DNA of 7,986 nucleotides from Paenibacillus sp. (GTDB taxonomy: Bacteria > Bacillota > Bacilli > Paenibacillales > NBRC-103111), in NCBI GenBank assembly GCA_029239545.1, contig JARBUQ010000192.1, positions 1 to 7,986 on the forward strand, given 5' to 3'. A program made the translations under genes and the position numbers. Each line of letters starts with the position of its first letter. The first letter of the stretch is position 1. The notes below the pieces were generated by a model. It made no database searches, was not told the DNA's origin, and saw only the letters and a list, made by a program, of their open reading frames with translations. Below, piece by piece: positions 1 through 6,388 of the stretch.

Positions 1-1098
1 GATCCTGTGTTGTACCGGATCGCGCACATTACACATCACAATACAGGGGACAAGTGGTGCATTTACCCGATGTACGATTATGCTCATCCCATAGAGGACG
101 CCGTGGAAGGCATTACTCACTCAATCTGTACGCTGGAGTTCGAGGATCATCGTCCTTTGTATGACTGGGTCGTCCGAGAATGCGAGATGGAAGCACAGCC
201 ACATCAATATGAATTCGGCAAAATGATTTTGTCGCAGACGATTATGGGCAAGCGCTACTTGCGTAAGATGGTTGAAGATGGGTTGGTGGACGGCTGGGAC
301 GATCCGAGATTGCCTACGCTATCCGGCTTGCGACGCAAAGGGGTGACCCCGGAGGCGATTCGCAATCTATGCCGTGAAACAGGAGTAGCGAAGAATAATA
401 ATGGCATAGTCGATTCACGCATGCTGGATCATTTCATCCGCGAGGACCTTAAGCTGAAGGCGCTGCGTACGATGGCTGTGCTGAGACCGCTGAAGGTGGT
501 CATCACGAACTATCCGGAAGGGCAAGTCGAGATGCTGGAAGCGGAGAATAATCCGGAGAACCCGGAGATGGGCAACCGATCCATACCTTTCTCGCGAGAG
601 ATTTATATCGAGCAGGATGATTTCATGGAGAATCCTCCGAACAAATACTTCCGTCTCTTCCCAGGCAACGAAGTGCGTTTGAAGCATGCTTATTTCATCA
701 AATGCGAAGAAGTTATCAAGGATGAGCAAGGGAATGTTGTGGAGCTTCGCTGCACATACGATCCTGAGACGAAGAGCGGCTCCGGGTTCACGGGTCGCAA
801 GGTCAAAGGTACGATCCACTGGGTGGAGGCCAGTCAGGCTGTTCCCGCTGATTTTTATTTGTTCGAGCCTCTGGTGAAGGAGGATGCGGACGATGACGCG
901 GAGCTTGAGGATAGATTGAATCCAGATTCCCTCGAGGTTGTGCAAGGCTTTGTTGAGCAAGGAATGAAAGGTGTCCAAATCCAGGACAAATTCCAATTGT
1001 TCCGCCATGGCTACTTTAATGTAGATTCTAAATATACGAATGGCGAGAAGCTCGCCTTTAATCGCATCGTGTCCCTCAAAAGCTCCTTTGAAATATAG
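1..1098 (+). CDS. glnS: Glutaminyl-tRNA synthetase, 3' part (5'-truncated by the window edge)
   Basis: This enzyme charges tRNA-Gln with glutamine in the cytoplasm (class Ib aminoacyl-tRNA synthetase). The frame is open from base 1 and reads DPVLYRIAHITHHNTGDKW, so the true start is upstream; the GTG at 7 is internal. Strong family signatures are YPMYDYAHPIEDAVEGITHS (fragment residues 22-41), GWDDPRLPTLSGLRRKGVTP (about 98-117), and the C-terminal beta-barrel anticodon-binding part with GRKVKGTIHW and FNRIVSLK. By recalled alignment the fragment begins near E. coli residue 187, so the HIGH motif and most of the Rossmann fold lie outside. Fragment C43 matches E. coli Cys229 in the glutamine pocket. 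The KMSKS-like loop reads MGKR (82-85) instead of the E. coli MSKR; the lysine is kept. The protein ends shortly after the barrel, with no YqeY-type C-terminal domain. Many Firmicutes make Gln-tRNA through GatCAB instead, so GlnRS suggests a Paenibacillus- or clostridia-like lineage. Confidence 0.96.
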   Translation, partial: DPVLYRIAHITHHNTGDKWCIYPMYDYAHPIEDAVEGITHSICTLEFEDHRPLYDWVVRECEMEAQPHQYEFGKMILSQTIMGKRYLRKMVEDGLVDGWDDPRLPTLSGLRRKGVTPEAIRNLCRETGVAKNNNGIVDSRMLDHFIREDLKLKALRTMAVLRPLKVVITNYPEGQVEMLEAENNPENPEMGNRSIPFSREIYIEQDDFMENPPNKYFRLFPGNEVRLKHAYFIKCEEVIKDEQGNVVELRCTYDPETKSGSGFTGRKVKGTIHWVEASQAVPADFYLFEPLVKEDADDDAELEDRLNPDSLEVVQGFVEQGMKGVQIQDKFQLFRHGYFNVDSKYTNGEKLAFNRIVSLKSSFEI

Positions 1099-1120
1099 GT
1101 AGAGAAAAGAGGTGCAGGCC

Positions 1121-1654
1121 ATGAGCTTAAGTTTGGAAACGAGCCGACTATGGATTCGTGACTTCATTCCCGAGGATTTCCCGCACATCCACGAATATGC
1201 ATCCGATCCGGAAGTGACCCGGTATATGATATGGGGACCGAATACGGAGCAGGATACACATGACTTCCTCGGCCGGATACTTGAGATGCAGGGAGAGGTG
1301 CCACGCACAATGTTCGAGCTTGCGGTAGTCCGCAAGGAAGACGGCAAGCTGATCGGCGGCTGCGGGTTGCATGCCGAGGGCCACGCAGCGGAGCTCGGTT
1401 ACTGCTTCAGCCGTGCAGCATGGCGACAAGGCTACGCCTCTGAAGCCGCTAATGCTCTGCTGCGGCTCGGCTTCTGCGAGCTCGGGCTTCACCGCATCTA
1501 TGCCAAATGCCGCCCTGACAACATCGGCTCCTTCAAGGTGATGGAGAAGATCGGCATGCAGCTTGAAGGCACACTGCGCGAGCATATGTTCACCAAAGGG
1601 AGCTGGAGCGACTCCCGCCTGTACTCCATCCTCGTTCACGAATTCGAGACCTAA
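1121..1654 (+). CDS. GNAT-family N-acetyltransferase, RimJ/RimL type
   Basis: This is a 177-aa single-domain acetyl-CoA-dependent N-acetyltransferase. The N-terminal LETSRLWIRDFIPEDFPHIH (5-24) is typical of RimJ/RimL/Acetyltransf_3 proteins. ELGY (91-94) followed by RQGYASEA (102-109) is the acetyl-CoA pyrophosphate-binding motif A. The segment with N134, S137 and MEKIGM (141-146) is the usual motif B. I chose ATG 1121 over the in-frame GTG at 1112 because AGAGGTG (1108-1114) forms a Shine-Dalgarno six bases before the ATG and includes that GTG. The gene follows glnS by 22 bp with no terminator between, so the two are probably co-transcribed, and a hairpin terminator follows. The substrate cannot be told from sequence: ribosomal-protein N-termini, other protein N-termini, and small amines are all known in this group. 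No catalytic feature is missing. Confidence 0.93.
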   Translation: MSLSLETSRLWIRDFIPEDFPHIHEYASDPEVTRYMIWGPNTEQDTHDFLGRILEMQGEVPRTMFELAVVRKEDGKLIGGCGLHAEGHAAELGYCFSRAAWRQGYASEAANALLRLGFCELGLHRIYAKCRPDNIGSFKVMEKIGMQLEGTLREHMFTKGSWSDSRLYSILVHEFET

Positions 1655-1662
1655 CAATTAAG

Positions 1663-1716
1663 AAGCCTGTCCATACTGGTAGATTGAGCTGTTCTACCGG
1701 ATGAGACGGCTTTTTT
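1663..1716 (+). terminator. Rho-independent terminator after the glnS-GNAT unit
   Basis: An imperfect stem begins AAGCC (1663-1667) and continues to TGGTAGA (1678-1684). It returns as TCTACCGG (1693-1700) and ends GACGGCTT, running into six T residues (1711-1716). The outer five and inner six or seven base pairs are clean; the middle has mismatches. It begins 9 bp after the GNAT stop codon. Confidence 0.8.
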
Positions 1717-1734
1717 GTGTGCAGTTAGCCAACG

Positions 1735-1764
1735 ATTAAAAAAGCCTGGCCGGGTGGCCAGGCT
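1735..1764 (-). terminator. Rho-independent terminator of the lut/FAH operon
   Basis: A perfect 9-bp stem AGCCTGGCC (1743-1751) / GGCCAGGCT (1756-1764) has a GGGT loop on the plus strand. It is followed on the minus strand by a run of T residues (plus-strand A 1738-1743). It lies 13 bp past the FAH stop codon, back to back with the GNAT terminator, so each convergent unit has its own terminator. Confidence 0.88.
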
Positions 1765-1776
1765 GCAGCAATCCTA

Positions 1777-2676
1777 TTATTGCTCGTTCACCATACGGTT
1801 AGTAAGGACACCGAGCTTTTCGATCTCAACGGTCATGATATCGCCGTGCTTCAGGTAAACTTGCTTGTCTTCCGGGTAACCGAGCACTACGCCTTCCGGG
1901 GTACCAGTAAGGATAATGTCCCCTGGATAAAGCGTCATATGATCAGAGATGTAGCTGACGATCTCGTCACAGTGGAAGATCATATCGGACGTGTTGGAGT
2001 TTTGGCGAACCTCTCCATTTACAGTCAGCTTCAAGTTCAGATCGTTCGGGTTACCAACCTCATCAGCTGTGACAAGGTAAGGTCCAAGCGGGCTGAAGCC
2101 ATCACAGCTCTTGCCAAGCAGCCATTGCGATGTGCGCAATTGCAGATCGCGAGCGGAGATATCATTCACAACGGTGTAGCCGAATACGTAATCAAGAGCG
2201 TTTTCCTTAGTTACATACTTTGCATTTTTGCCGATTACCATACATAGCTCGACTTCATAATCCACTTTGGAGGAAGTTCTTGGAATAGGAACGTCACATT
2301 GATGACCGGTCAGCGTGTTATCGAATTTGTTGAATAGAATCGGCGATGTCGGGATCTTGGCATTCGTCTCTTCAGCATGTCTGCGGTAGTTGAGTCCTAC
2401 ACAGATGATTTTGCTAGGATGAGGCACGGATGGACCATAAGCGATATCGGACTCCTGCTCGATGAACGAAGCTTTATCCGCTGCGGTCAATGCTTGGTCC
2501 ACATAGGCTTGAAGCGCCTGCAGGGAAGCGGAGCCGCCCTCGATTACTTGATGGGTGGTTTGTGGCACGTCTTGATTAGGCAGCACTGCTAAAGCTTTGG
2601 TGATGTTAAGGATGCCCTCTTCGGTTTTGACGCCCAGTTGAGCGCCTTCTGGTGTAGCGATGGTTACTAATTTCAT
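1777..2676 (-). CDS. Fumarylacetoacetate hydrolase (FAH) superfamily protein, acylpyruvase/oxaloacetate decarboxylase-like
   Basis: This 299-aa protein belongs to the FAH superfamily, whose metal-dependent enzymes hydrolyse or decarboxylate 2-oxo acids (acylpyruvases, oxaloacetate decarboxylase, isomerase/decarboxylases of aromatic breakdown). Residues 1-75 resemble the small N-terminal domain; the core starts at about 85. The core shows GLNYRRHAEE (94-103; H100 and E103 fit the catalytic His-Glu pair of FAHD1-like enzymes), DYEVELCMVIGK (139-150; metal ligands E141 and E143), VVNDISARD (169-177; ligand D172), K189 in LLGKSCDGF, and ILTGTPEGV (255-263). The ATG is preceded by AAAGGAGA about nine bases upstream. 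The gene lies 62 bp after lutC on the same strand, so it is probably read with the lactate operon and perhaps also from a promoter at the lutC end. The substrate is not decidable; a role on oxaloacetate or an acylpyruvate would fit pyruvate-producing neighbours. Confidence 0.92.
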   Translation of the reverse strand: MKLVTIATPEGAQLGVKTEEGILNITKALAVLPNQDVPQTTHQVIEGGSASLQALQAYVDQALTAADKASFIEQESDIAYGPSVPHPSKIICVGLNYRRHAEETNAKIPTSPILFNKFDNTLTGHQCDVPIPRTSSKVDYEVELCMVIGKNAKYVTKENALDYVFGYTVVNDISARDLQLRTSQWLLGKSCDGFSPLGPYLVTADEVGNPNDLNLKLTVNGEVRQNSNTSDMIFHCDEIVSYISDHMTLYPGDIILTGTPEGVVLGYPEDKQVYLKHGDIMTVEIEKLGVLTNRMVNEQ

Positions 2677-2723
2677 GATTACAAATCTCCTTTCGCCTAG
2701 AAAAAAATGATCACATGTTATCC

Positions 2724-2752
2724 AGTATAGACCAACCTTTAAGATTGGACAA
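2724..2752 (-). promoter_or_regulatory. Candidate sigma-A promoter for the FAH gene
   Basis: On the minus strand, TTGTCC (2752-2747) and TATACT (2729-2724) are separated by exactly 17 bp. The -35 box is inside the last codons of lutC and the -10 lies just past its stop. This would allow FAH expression independent of lutABC. It is a pattern match only; no terminator is seen between lutC and FAH, so read-through is equally possible. Confidence 0.4.
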
Positions 2753-3569
2753 TAACGGCGAATACTTTTCCTGGTCCGTGAATCCCGATTGTCAGGTCGT
2801 TCTCGATATCTGCACTTCGACTCGGTCCGGTTATCAGGTTAATGGAAGAAGGCAGCTGGGTGGAATCCGGGTAATCGGCCTGAATGAGCTCAAGCGCTTC
2901 GCCCATTCGCGTGACGAGCCGATCGGCGCTGAATACCGCGAATAAGGCCTCGGGCAGCAGGCTGACGGAGCGGCCTCGGCCGCCGTGCGCCTTCAGCACG
3001 AGCGTGCCGGTGTTGGCGAGCGCGTAGTCCGCCCACACGACGCCGAGCCGACATTGCTCGGCGGCTTGCAGCAGCGGGCTGCGCGCACTCCAGCGGCTCG
3101 GCGGCGTAGTGCCGCCGTCAGCCGCTGCTTGGCCGCCGCCGCTGAGCGCGGAGGCGGGATCTGCACCATCGGCGCGCCATGGCACGATGGTGATGCCTGC
3201 CTCCGCGAGCGAAGAGTCGAGCGGGAGCGCCTGCAGATCCGGGTGCTCCCAGCGGGTCACACGGTCGATCTGCAGATCGGCGCATACTTGCCGCAGGATC
3301 GCCGGAATTGCTTCGGCGGCTTCCGCTGCGGAGACGACCCATACTTTGCCGGTCAGAGCGGTCCAACTGCGAGTGAACAGCTCGATCTGCTCCTGCTGGC
3401 TCGGACTCACCGAGGCGTAAAATTCTGGCACGCCCGTTACGGTGCGAGCCGGAGGGGCTGTTAAAGGCGCCTTCCGGCCTAATTGTTTGGCCAGATGGCC
3501 GATAAAGCCATCCTTCCCCTTAATGGAGCCAGCTTTGGCGGCGGCAAGCGGTGCTCTTCCATCTGTCAT
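2739..3569 (-). CDS. lutC: Lactate utilization protein C (LutC/YkgG family)
   Basis: This 276-aa protein belongs to the LutC/YkgG (LUD) family and is the third subunit of the LutABC complex that oxidises L-lactate to pyruvate in the cytoplasm. Family signatures are FIGHLAKQLGRK (22-33), ADYALANTGTLVLKAHGGRG (180-199, the 'TGTLV' segment), and SSINLITGPSRSADIENDLT followed by GIHGPGKVFAVIV (241-274). The protein is longer than B. subtilis LutC (about 240 aa, from memory). Part of the excess is a low-complexity Ala/Gly/Ser stretch at about 133-163, encoded by very GC-rich DNA. The ATG overlaps the lutB stop by 4 bp, and AGGAGGAG lies eight bases upstream inside lutB, indicating translational coupling. 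There are no cysteine motifs, as expected for this subunit. Confidence 0.94.
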   Translation of the reverse strand: MTDGRAPLAAAKAGSIKGKDGFIGHLAKQLGRKAPLTAPPARTVTGVPEFYASVSPSQQEQIELFTRSWTALTGKVWVVSAAEAAEAIPAILRQVCADLQIDRVTRWEHPDLQALPLDSSLAEAGITIVPWRADGADPASALSGGGQAAADGGTTPPSRWSARSPLLQAAEQCRLGVVWADYALANTGTLVLKAHGGRGRSVSLLPEALFAVFSADRLVTRMGEALELIQADYPDSTQLPSSINLITGPSRSADIENDLTIGIHGPGKVFAVIVQS

Positions 3570-5092
3570 CGCTTTTTCTCCTCCTGTTCCTTCTTCAGCT
3601 TAGGTGGCGGTCCGCTGCTCTGTAATTCCTTTTGCAGCTTATCCCAACGGTCTCGGAACGACTGCTTCTGCTTCATCGGCATGAAACGCGATTGTGTCCA
3701 GCCTGTCAAGGGACCGATGCCTTTGCGGATCGAGCCTTGGCGCACGAGCGGCATCTGCATATAATAAGCGGCTTTGGTCGCTGTACGATACAGCTTCACG
3801 TTGCCGAAAGTGGTAGCGTATATCTTGAAAGCCAGACGTTCCAATGCCGGGGTGAGCCCCATCTTAACCTTGCGATTGCGAAGCTGTACCAGCATATCAT
3901 GAAGCGGTATCTTCACCGGGCATGCTTCATAACAGGCACCGCATAAGCTGGACGCATAGGAGAGCTCGCCGGCTTCCTTCATGTCCTGCTGCAGCAGCGG
4001 TGTCAGCACGGCCCCGATAGGACCGCTGTACACGGAACCGTACGTATGTCCGCCGACGTGGCGGTATACAGGACATACGTTCAGGCAGGCTGCACAGCGG
4101 ATGCAGTGCAGCACCTCCTGGAACACCGGATCGCCAAGCTGTGCTGATCTGCCGTTGTCCAGGATAAGCACATGCAGCTCCTCAGGACCATCGAGGTCGC
4201 CTTCCTGGCGCGGGCCGGTGACGAACGACGTGTACGTGGTCAACTTCTGTCCTGTAGCGCTTCGCGCCAGCAGGTTGAGCATGACCTCCACGTCAGCGAA
4301 TGTCGGCACGAGACGCTCCATCCCCATGACCACCACGTGCACCTTCGGCAGAGTCGATACCATCCGTGCGTTCCCCTCGTTAGAGACGAGGGTGACCGTG
4401 CCGGATTCGGCGATGCCGAAGTTGCACCCGGTCAGGCCGATATCGGCCTCGAGAAAATAATTGCGCAGCCGCTGCTGAGCATAAGCGGCTAACGGCTTCG
4501 TCTCGGCCGGGAATTCACGGCCGGCTTCCTCGCCGAACAGATCGGCGATCTGCTGCTTGTTCTTGTGGATCGCCGGAATAATAAGATGGGATGGTGTTTC
4601 CTTGGCCAACTGCAGAATATACTCGCCAAGATCAGTCTCAATCGCCTCGATGCCTTCCTCCTCCAACCTGTGGTTGAGGTGGATTTCCTCGGAAACCATC
4701 GATTTCCCCTTGGCGACAAGCTTGGCATTGTGATGCTTGGCAATGCCCATGAACGCTTGCACCGCATCCTCGCCGGTGCGGCAGAAGTGCACGTTGCCTC
4801 CGACCTTGGCCACATTATCCGCGAACTGGGACAAGTAATAGTCGAGGTTGGAGATGACGTGTTCACGAATGGCACGTCCACGCTCCCGCCAATCCTCCCA
4901 GTTGCCCAGCTCATCTGTTGCCGCATACTTGCCGCCTCTAAGCTTGTCGGTTGTAAAGGCAACAGCTTTGCGCAGGAAAGGATCGTCCAGTGCAATCTCG
5001 GTCCGTTTCTTCAGTCCGGTTCCGATTAACTCCAAATCTGACGGGGCGGAAGCAGAATGTCCTTTATGTTTGCCATCAACGTTCGCACTCAT
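3566..5092 (-). CDS. lutB: Lactate utilization iron-sulfur protein B (LutB/YkgF family)
   Basis: This 508-aa ferredoxin-like subunit of the LutABC lactate oxidation complex is expected to carry electrons through Fe-S clusters. The N-terminal LUD-type domain (about 40-300) contains the conserved GITESG-like segment GCNFGIAESGTVTLVSNEGN (222-241) and LPKVHVVVMGMERLVPT (248-264). The cluster region has CIRCAACLNVCPVYR (C330, C333, C336, C340) and CGACYEACPVKIP (C384, C387, C391). The tail (about 484-508) is Lys/Glu/Pro-rich and probably disordered. The protein is somewhat longer than B. subtilis LutB (about 480 aa, from memory). The ATG overlaps the lutA stop by 4 bp and has AAGGGGTG eight bases upstream. 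Its stop overlaps the lutC start in the same way, so the three genes form one tight operon. Confidence 0.96.
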   Translation of the reverse strand: MSANVDGKHKGHSASAPSDLELIGTGLKKRTEIALDDPFLRKAVAFTTDKLRGGKYAATDELGNWEDWRERGRAIREHVISNLDYYLSQFADNVAKVGGNVHFCRTGEDAVQAFMGIAKHHNAKLVAKGKSMVSEEIHLNHRLEEEGIEAIETDLGEYILQLAKETPSHLIIPAIHKNKQQIADLFGEEAGREFPAETKPLAAYAQQRLRNYFLEADIGLTGCNFGIAESGTVTLVSNEGNARMVSTLPKVHVVVMGMERLVPTFADVEVMLNLLARSATGQKLTTYTSFVTGPRQEGDLDGPEELHVLILDNGRSAQLGDPVFQEVLHCIRCAACLNVCPVYRHVGGHTYGSVYSGPIGAVLTPLLQQDMKEAGELSYASSLCGACYEACPVKIPLHDMLVQLRNRKVKMGLTPALERLAFKIYATTFGNVKLYRTATKAAYYMQMPLVRQGSIRKGIGPLTGWTQSRFMPMKQKQSFRDRWDKLQKELQSSGPPPKLKKEQEEKKR

Positions 5093-5820
5093 CTGGACTT
5101 CACCCCTTCCTCAAGCAGCTCAGCCAGATGCATGACCCGGATCGGCTTGCCTTCCTTATTCAACCGGCCTTGAATGTTCATGAGACATCCCATGTCTGTT
5201 CCGACTAACACTTCCGCGCCTGTCGAGCATACATGTGCAGCCTTCTCGCAAACCATGGCTTCGGACATATCTGCCATCTTCACGGCGAATGTTCCTCCGA
5301 ATCCGCAGCAATCCTCGCGCTTGGGCAAATCAACAAGCTCCATCCCTTTGACATGGCCAAGCAGCTCAAGCGGTTCTTCCTTTACCCCTAACAGCCGCAT
5401 CGCGTGACAGGAAGGATGATAAGTTACCTTGTGCTCGAACTGAGCCTCAAGGTCGCTGACTCCCAAAACTTGAACGAGAAACTGCGAGAATTCGTACGTT
5501 CTCTCGATTAGAGACTCTGCCTTCTTGCGCCACTCGGGTTCATCTGCGAACAACTGGGGATAATAATGATGAACCATCCCTGTGCAGGAGCCGGAAGGGG
5601 AGACGATATAATCGCTATGTTCAAAAGCTCTTATCCATTGCCTTGCCACTACGCGCGCTTCATCTTGATACCCGCTGTTAAAAGCAGGCTGCCCGCAGCA
5701 GGTCTGCAGCTCAGGAAAGTCAACCTCGCACCCGTAACGATGCAGCAATCGAACTACGCTTTCGCCGACATGCGGATACATTTGATCAGCTAGGCAAGTG
5801 ATGAACAATGAAACCTTCAT
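5089..5820 (-). CDS. lutA: Lactate utilization protein A (LutA/YkgE, (Fe-S)-binding CCG-domain protein)
   Basis: This 243-aa protein with two cysteine-rich CCG domains, similar to glycolate oxidase GlcF and HdrB, is the first gene of the lactate-oxidation operon. Domain 1 contains FITCLADQMYPHVG (6-19) and TCCGQPAFNSGY (40-51; C41, C42), plus C79 in SPSGSCTGM. Domain 2 contains YHPSCHAMRLLGV (134-146; C138), DCCGFGGTFAVKM (170-182; C171, C172), and C212 in GTDMGCLMNIQGRL. I start at ATG 5820 (MKVSLFITCL) because AAGGTGG lies eight bases upstream; an in-frame GTG at 5832 overlaps that ribosome binding site and would add only four residues. All expected CCG cysteines are present. A 91-bp leader and a candidate promoter lie upstream, then the repeat array and lutR. 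Confidence 0.95.
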   Translation of the reverse strand: MKVSLFITCLADQMYPHVGESVVRLLHRYGCEVDFPELQTCCGQPAFNSGYQDEARVVARQWIRAFEHSDYIVSPSGSCTGMVHHYYPQLFADEPEWRKKAESLIERTYEFSQFLVQVLGVSDLEAQFEHKVTYHPSCHAMRLLGVKEEPLELLGHVKGMELVDLPKREDCCGFGGTFAVKMADMSEAMVCEKAAHVCSTGAEVLVGTDMGCLMNIQGRLNKEGKPIRVMHLAELLEEGVKSR

Positions 5821-5828
5821 AGTAGACG

Positions 5829-5835
5829 CCACCTT
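5829..5835 (-). promoter_or_regulatory. Ribosome binding site deciding the lutA start
   Basis: Minus-strand AAGGTGG ends eight bases before ATG 5820. The alternative GTG start at 5832 is built from this same sequence, so ATG 5820 is favoured. Confidence 0.75.
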
Positions 5836-5859
5836 GCTTTTGTCATTTTACTTTTCTTA

Positions 5860-5874
5860 TTATCAGGTTATCAG
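5860..5874. repeat. Tandem heptamer TTATCAG-G-TTATCAG in the lutA leader
   Basis: Two exact copies of TTATCAG (5860-5866 and 5868-5874, plus strand) are separated by one base, about 40-54 bp upstream of the lutA ATG. They lie downstream of the proposed -10, so a protein bound there could block elongation. On the minus strand one copy forms part of a GATAAT word that resembles a -10 box, but no convincing -35 accompanies it. Function unknown. Confidence 0.45.
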
Positions 5875-5917
5875 ACAAGTGCGCGGTTGAAAAGGGGGTT
5901 TCTATCTTTTTTGCGAA

Positions 5918-5926
5918 ATAATATCA
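5918..5926 (-). promoter_or_regulatory. Candidate extended -10 promoter of lutABC
   Basis: The minus strand reads TG-A-TATTAT, an extended -10 form with one mismatch to TATAAT. There is no good -35 at 17-18 bp; a perfect TTGACA (5967-5962) is 38 bp upstream, too far to pair with it. The predicted start is near 5911, giving a leader of about 91 nt before lutA. Confidence 0.4.
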
Positions 5927-5929
5927 CGA

Positions 5930-5940
5930 AAGTCTGACTT
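5930..5940. promoter_or_regulatory. Candidate operator palindrome in the lutA promoter
   Basis: AAGTC-T-GACTT is a perfect 11-bp inverted repeat around one central base. It sits just upstream of the proposed extended -10, where a bound dimer would occlude RNA polymerase. GntR-family regulators bind short dyads of this kind, so it is a candidate LutR site; this is inference from position and symmetry only. Confidence 0.35.
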
Positions 5941-5950
5941 AGCGCATGAC

Positions 5951-5960
5951 TGGTACGATA
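5951..5960 (+). promoter_or_regulatory. Candidate LutR half-site TGGTACGATA upstream of lutA
   Basis: This word matches TGGTACAATA in the lutR promoter (minus strand, 7148-7139) at nine of ten positions. TGGT-containing dyads are typical of FadR-subfamily GntR operators. Here it lies inside a loose dyad whose outer arms are TGAC (5947-5950) and GTCA (5963-5966). The shared word could mean co-regulation and autoregulation by LutR, but one shared 10-mer is weak evidence. Confidence 0.3.
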
Positions 5961-6062
5961 CTGTCAACCGTTCGGATGAGTTTAAACACACCAAACCCCA
6001 ATGCCGTTATGAAGACGCTTGATTGCCAAGCTGATACGAAACTCGATAACCGCTATCAATTG

Positions 6063-6340
6063 TCTCCCAATCATCACAATTCGCCTGCTCGCAGAACAAC
6101 TCCGTAATGTCTCCCAGTCGCCCGTTATTATCTCCCAATCATCACAATTCGCCTGTTCGCGGACATACGTTCCCTTATTTGCTCCCAATCGCCCATAATT
6201 TGCATATTCGCGGACACACGTTCCGTTATCGGGTCCGATTTCACTCCAAAAGGCACCATTTTGCAGGAATAAAGGATCCTCTGTCCGCTCCAACCCCCAA
6301 TGAGCGCTTTTGGACGAATATAGCGGATCTCCTGTCCGCC
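6063..6340. repeat. Degenerate 50-51 bp intergenic tandem repeat array
   Basis: Several units follow one another at a 50-51 bp period between lutR and lutA. TTCGCGGACAYACGTTCC occurs at 6156-6173 and 6207-6224 (offset 51). On the minus strand GCGGACAG starts at 6339 and 6288 (offset 51), with CGGAC again at 6237. A 25-bp stretch beginning TCTCCCAATCATCACAATTC is identical at 6063 and 6131, with one shortened unit of about 20 bp between. Two subtypes are visible: one with the CGGACAYACG core (6063-6230) and one with GGACAG and GATCC words (6231-6340). Because 51 is a multiple of three, open frames run through it, but they lack ribosome binding sites and are probably not genes. The rest of the 5836-6388 gap holds the lutA promoter signals; 5975-6062 and 6341-6388 show nothing clear, and no terminator is visible after lutR. 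Confidence 0.8.
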
Positions 6341-6388
6341 AATCGACACTCGCCCTTGTTTCTCACATCACTAATTTGGCGTTGAGGC

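Noticed and set aside
415..1347. Long minus-strand open frame of 310 codons opposite glnS and the GNAT gene
   Set aside because: It is antisense to two confidently identified genes, spans the gap between them, and shows no recognisable domain.
2985..3464. Plus-strand open frames opposite lutC, and similar ones opposite lutB
   Set aside because: They are Arg/Ala-rich frames typical of the antisense of GC-rich coding DNA, with no ribosome binding site.
5962..5967. Perfect TTGACA (minus strand) as the -35 of lutA
   Set aside because: At 16-19 bp downstream there is no acceptable -10, and the best -10 candidate is 38 bp away.
6008..6022. Possible CcpA cre site (ATGAAGACGCTTGAT)
   Set aside because: It has three mismatches at conserved positions of the cre consensus and lies about 90 bp upstream of the likely promoter.
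5982..6293. Open minus-strand frame of 103 codons through the 51-bp repeats, and overlapping shorter frames there
   Set aside because: It starts with TTG without a convincing ribosome binding site. Its amino-acid pattern simply mirrors the 17-codon period of the repeats, and several frames are open for the same reason.
6063..6340. CRISPR array
   Set aside because: The periodicity is about 51 bp, but the whole unit is degenerate and repeated. There are no invariant repeats with unique spacers and no cas genes.
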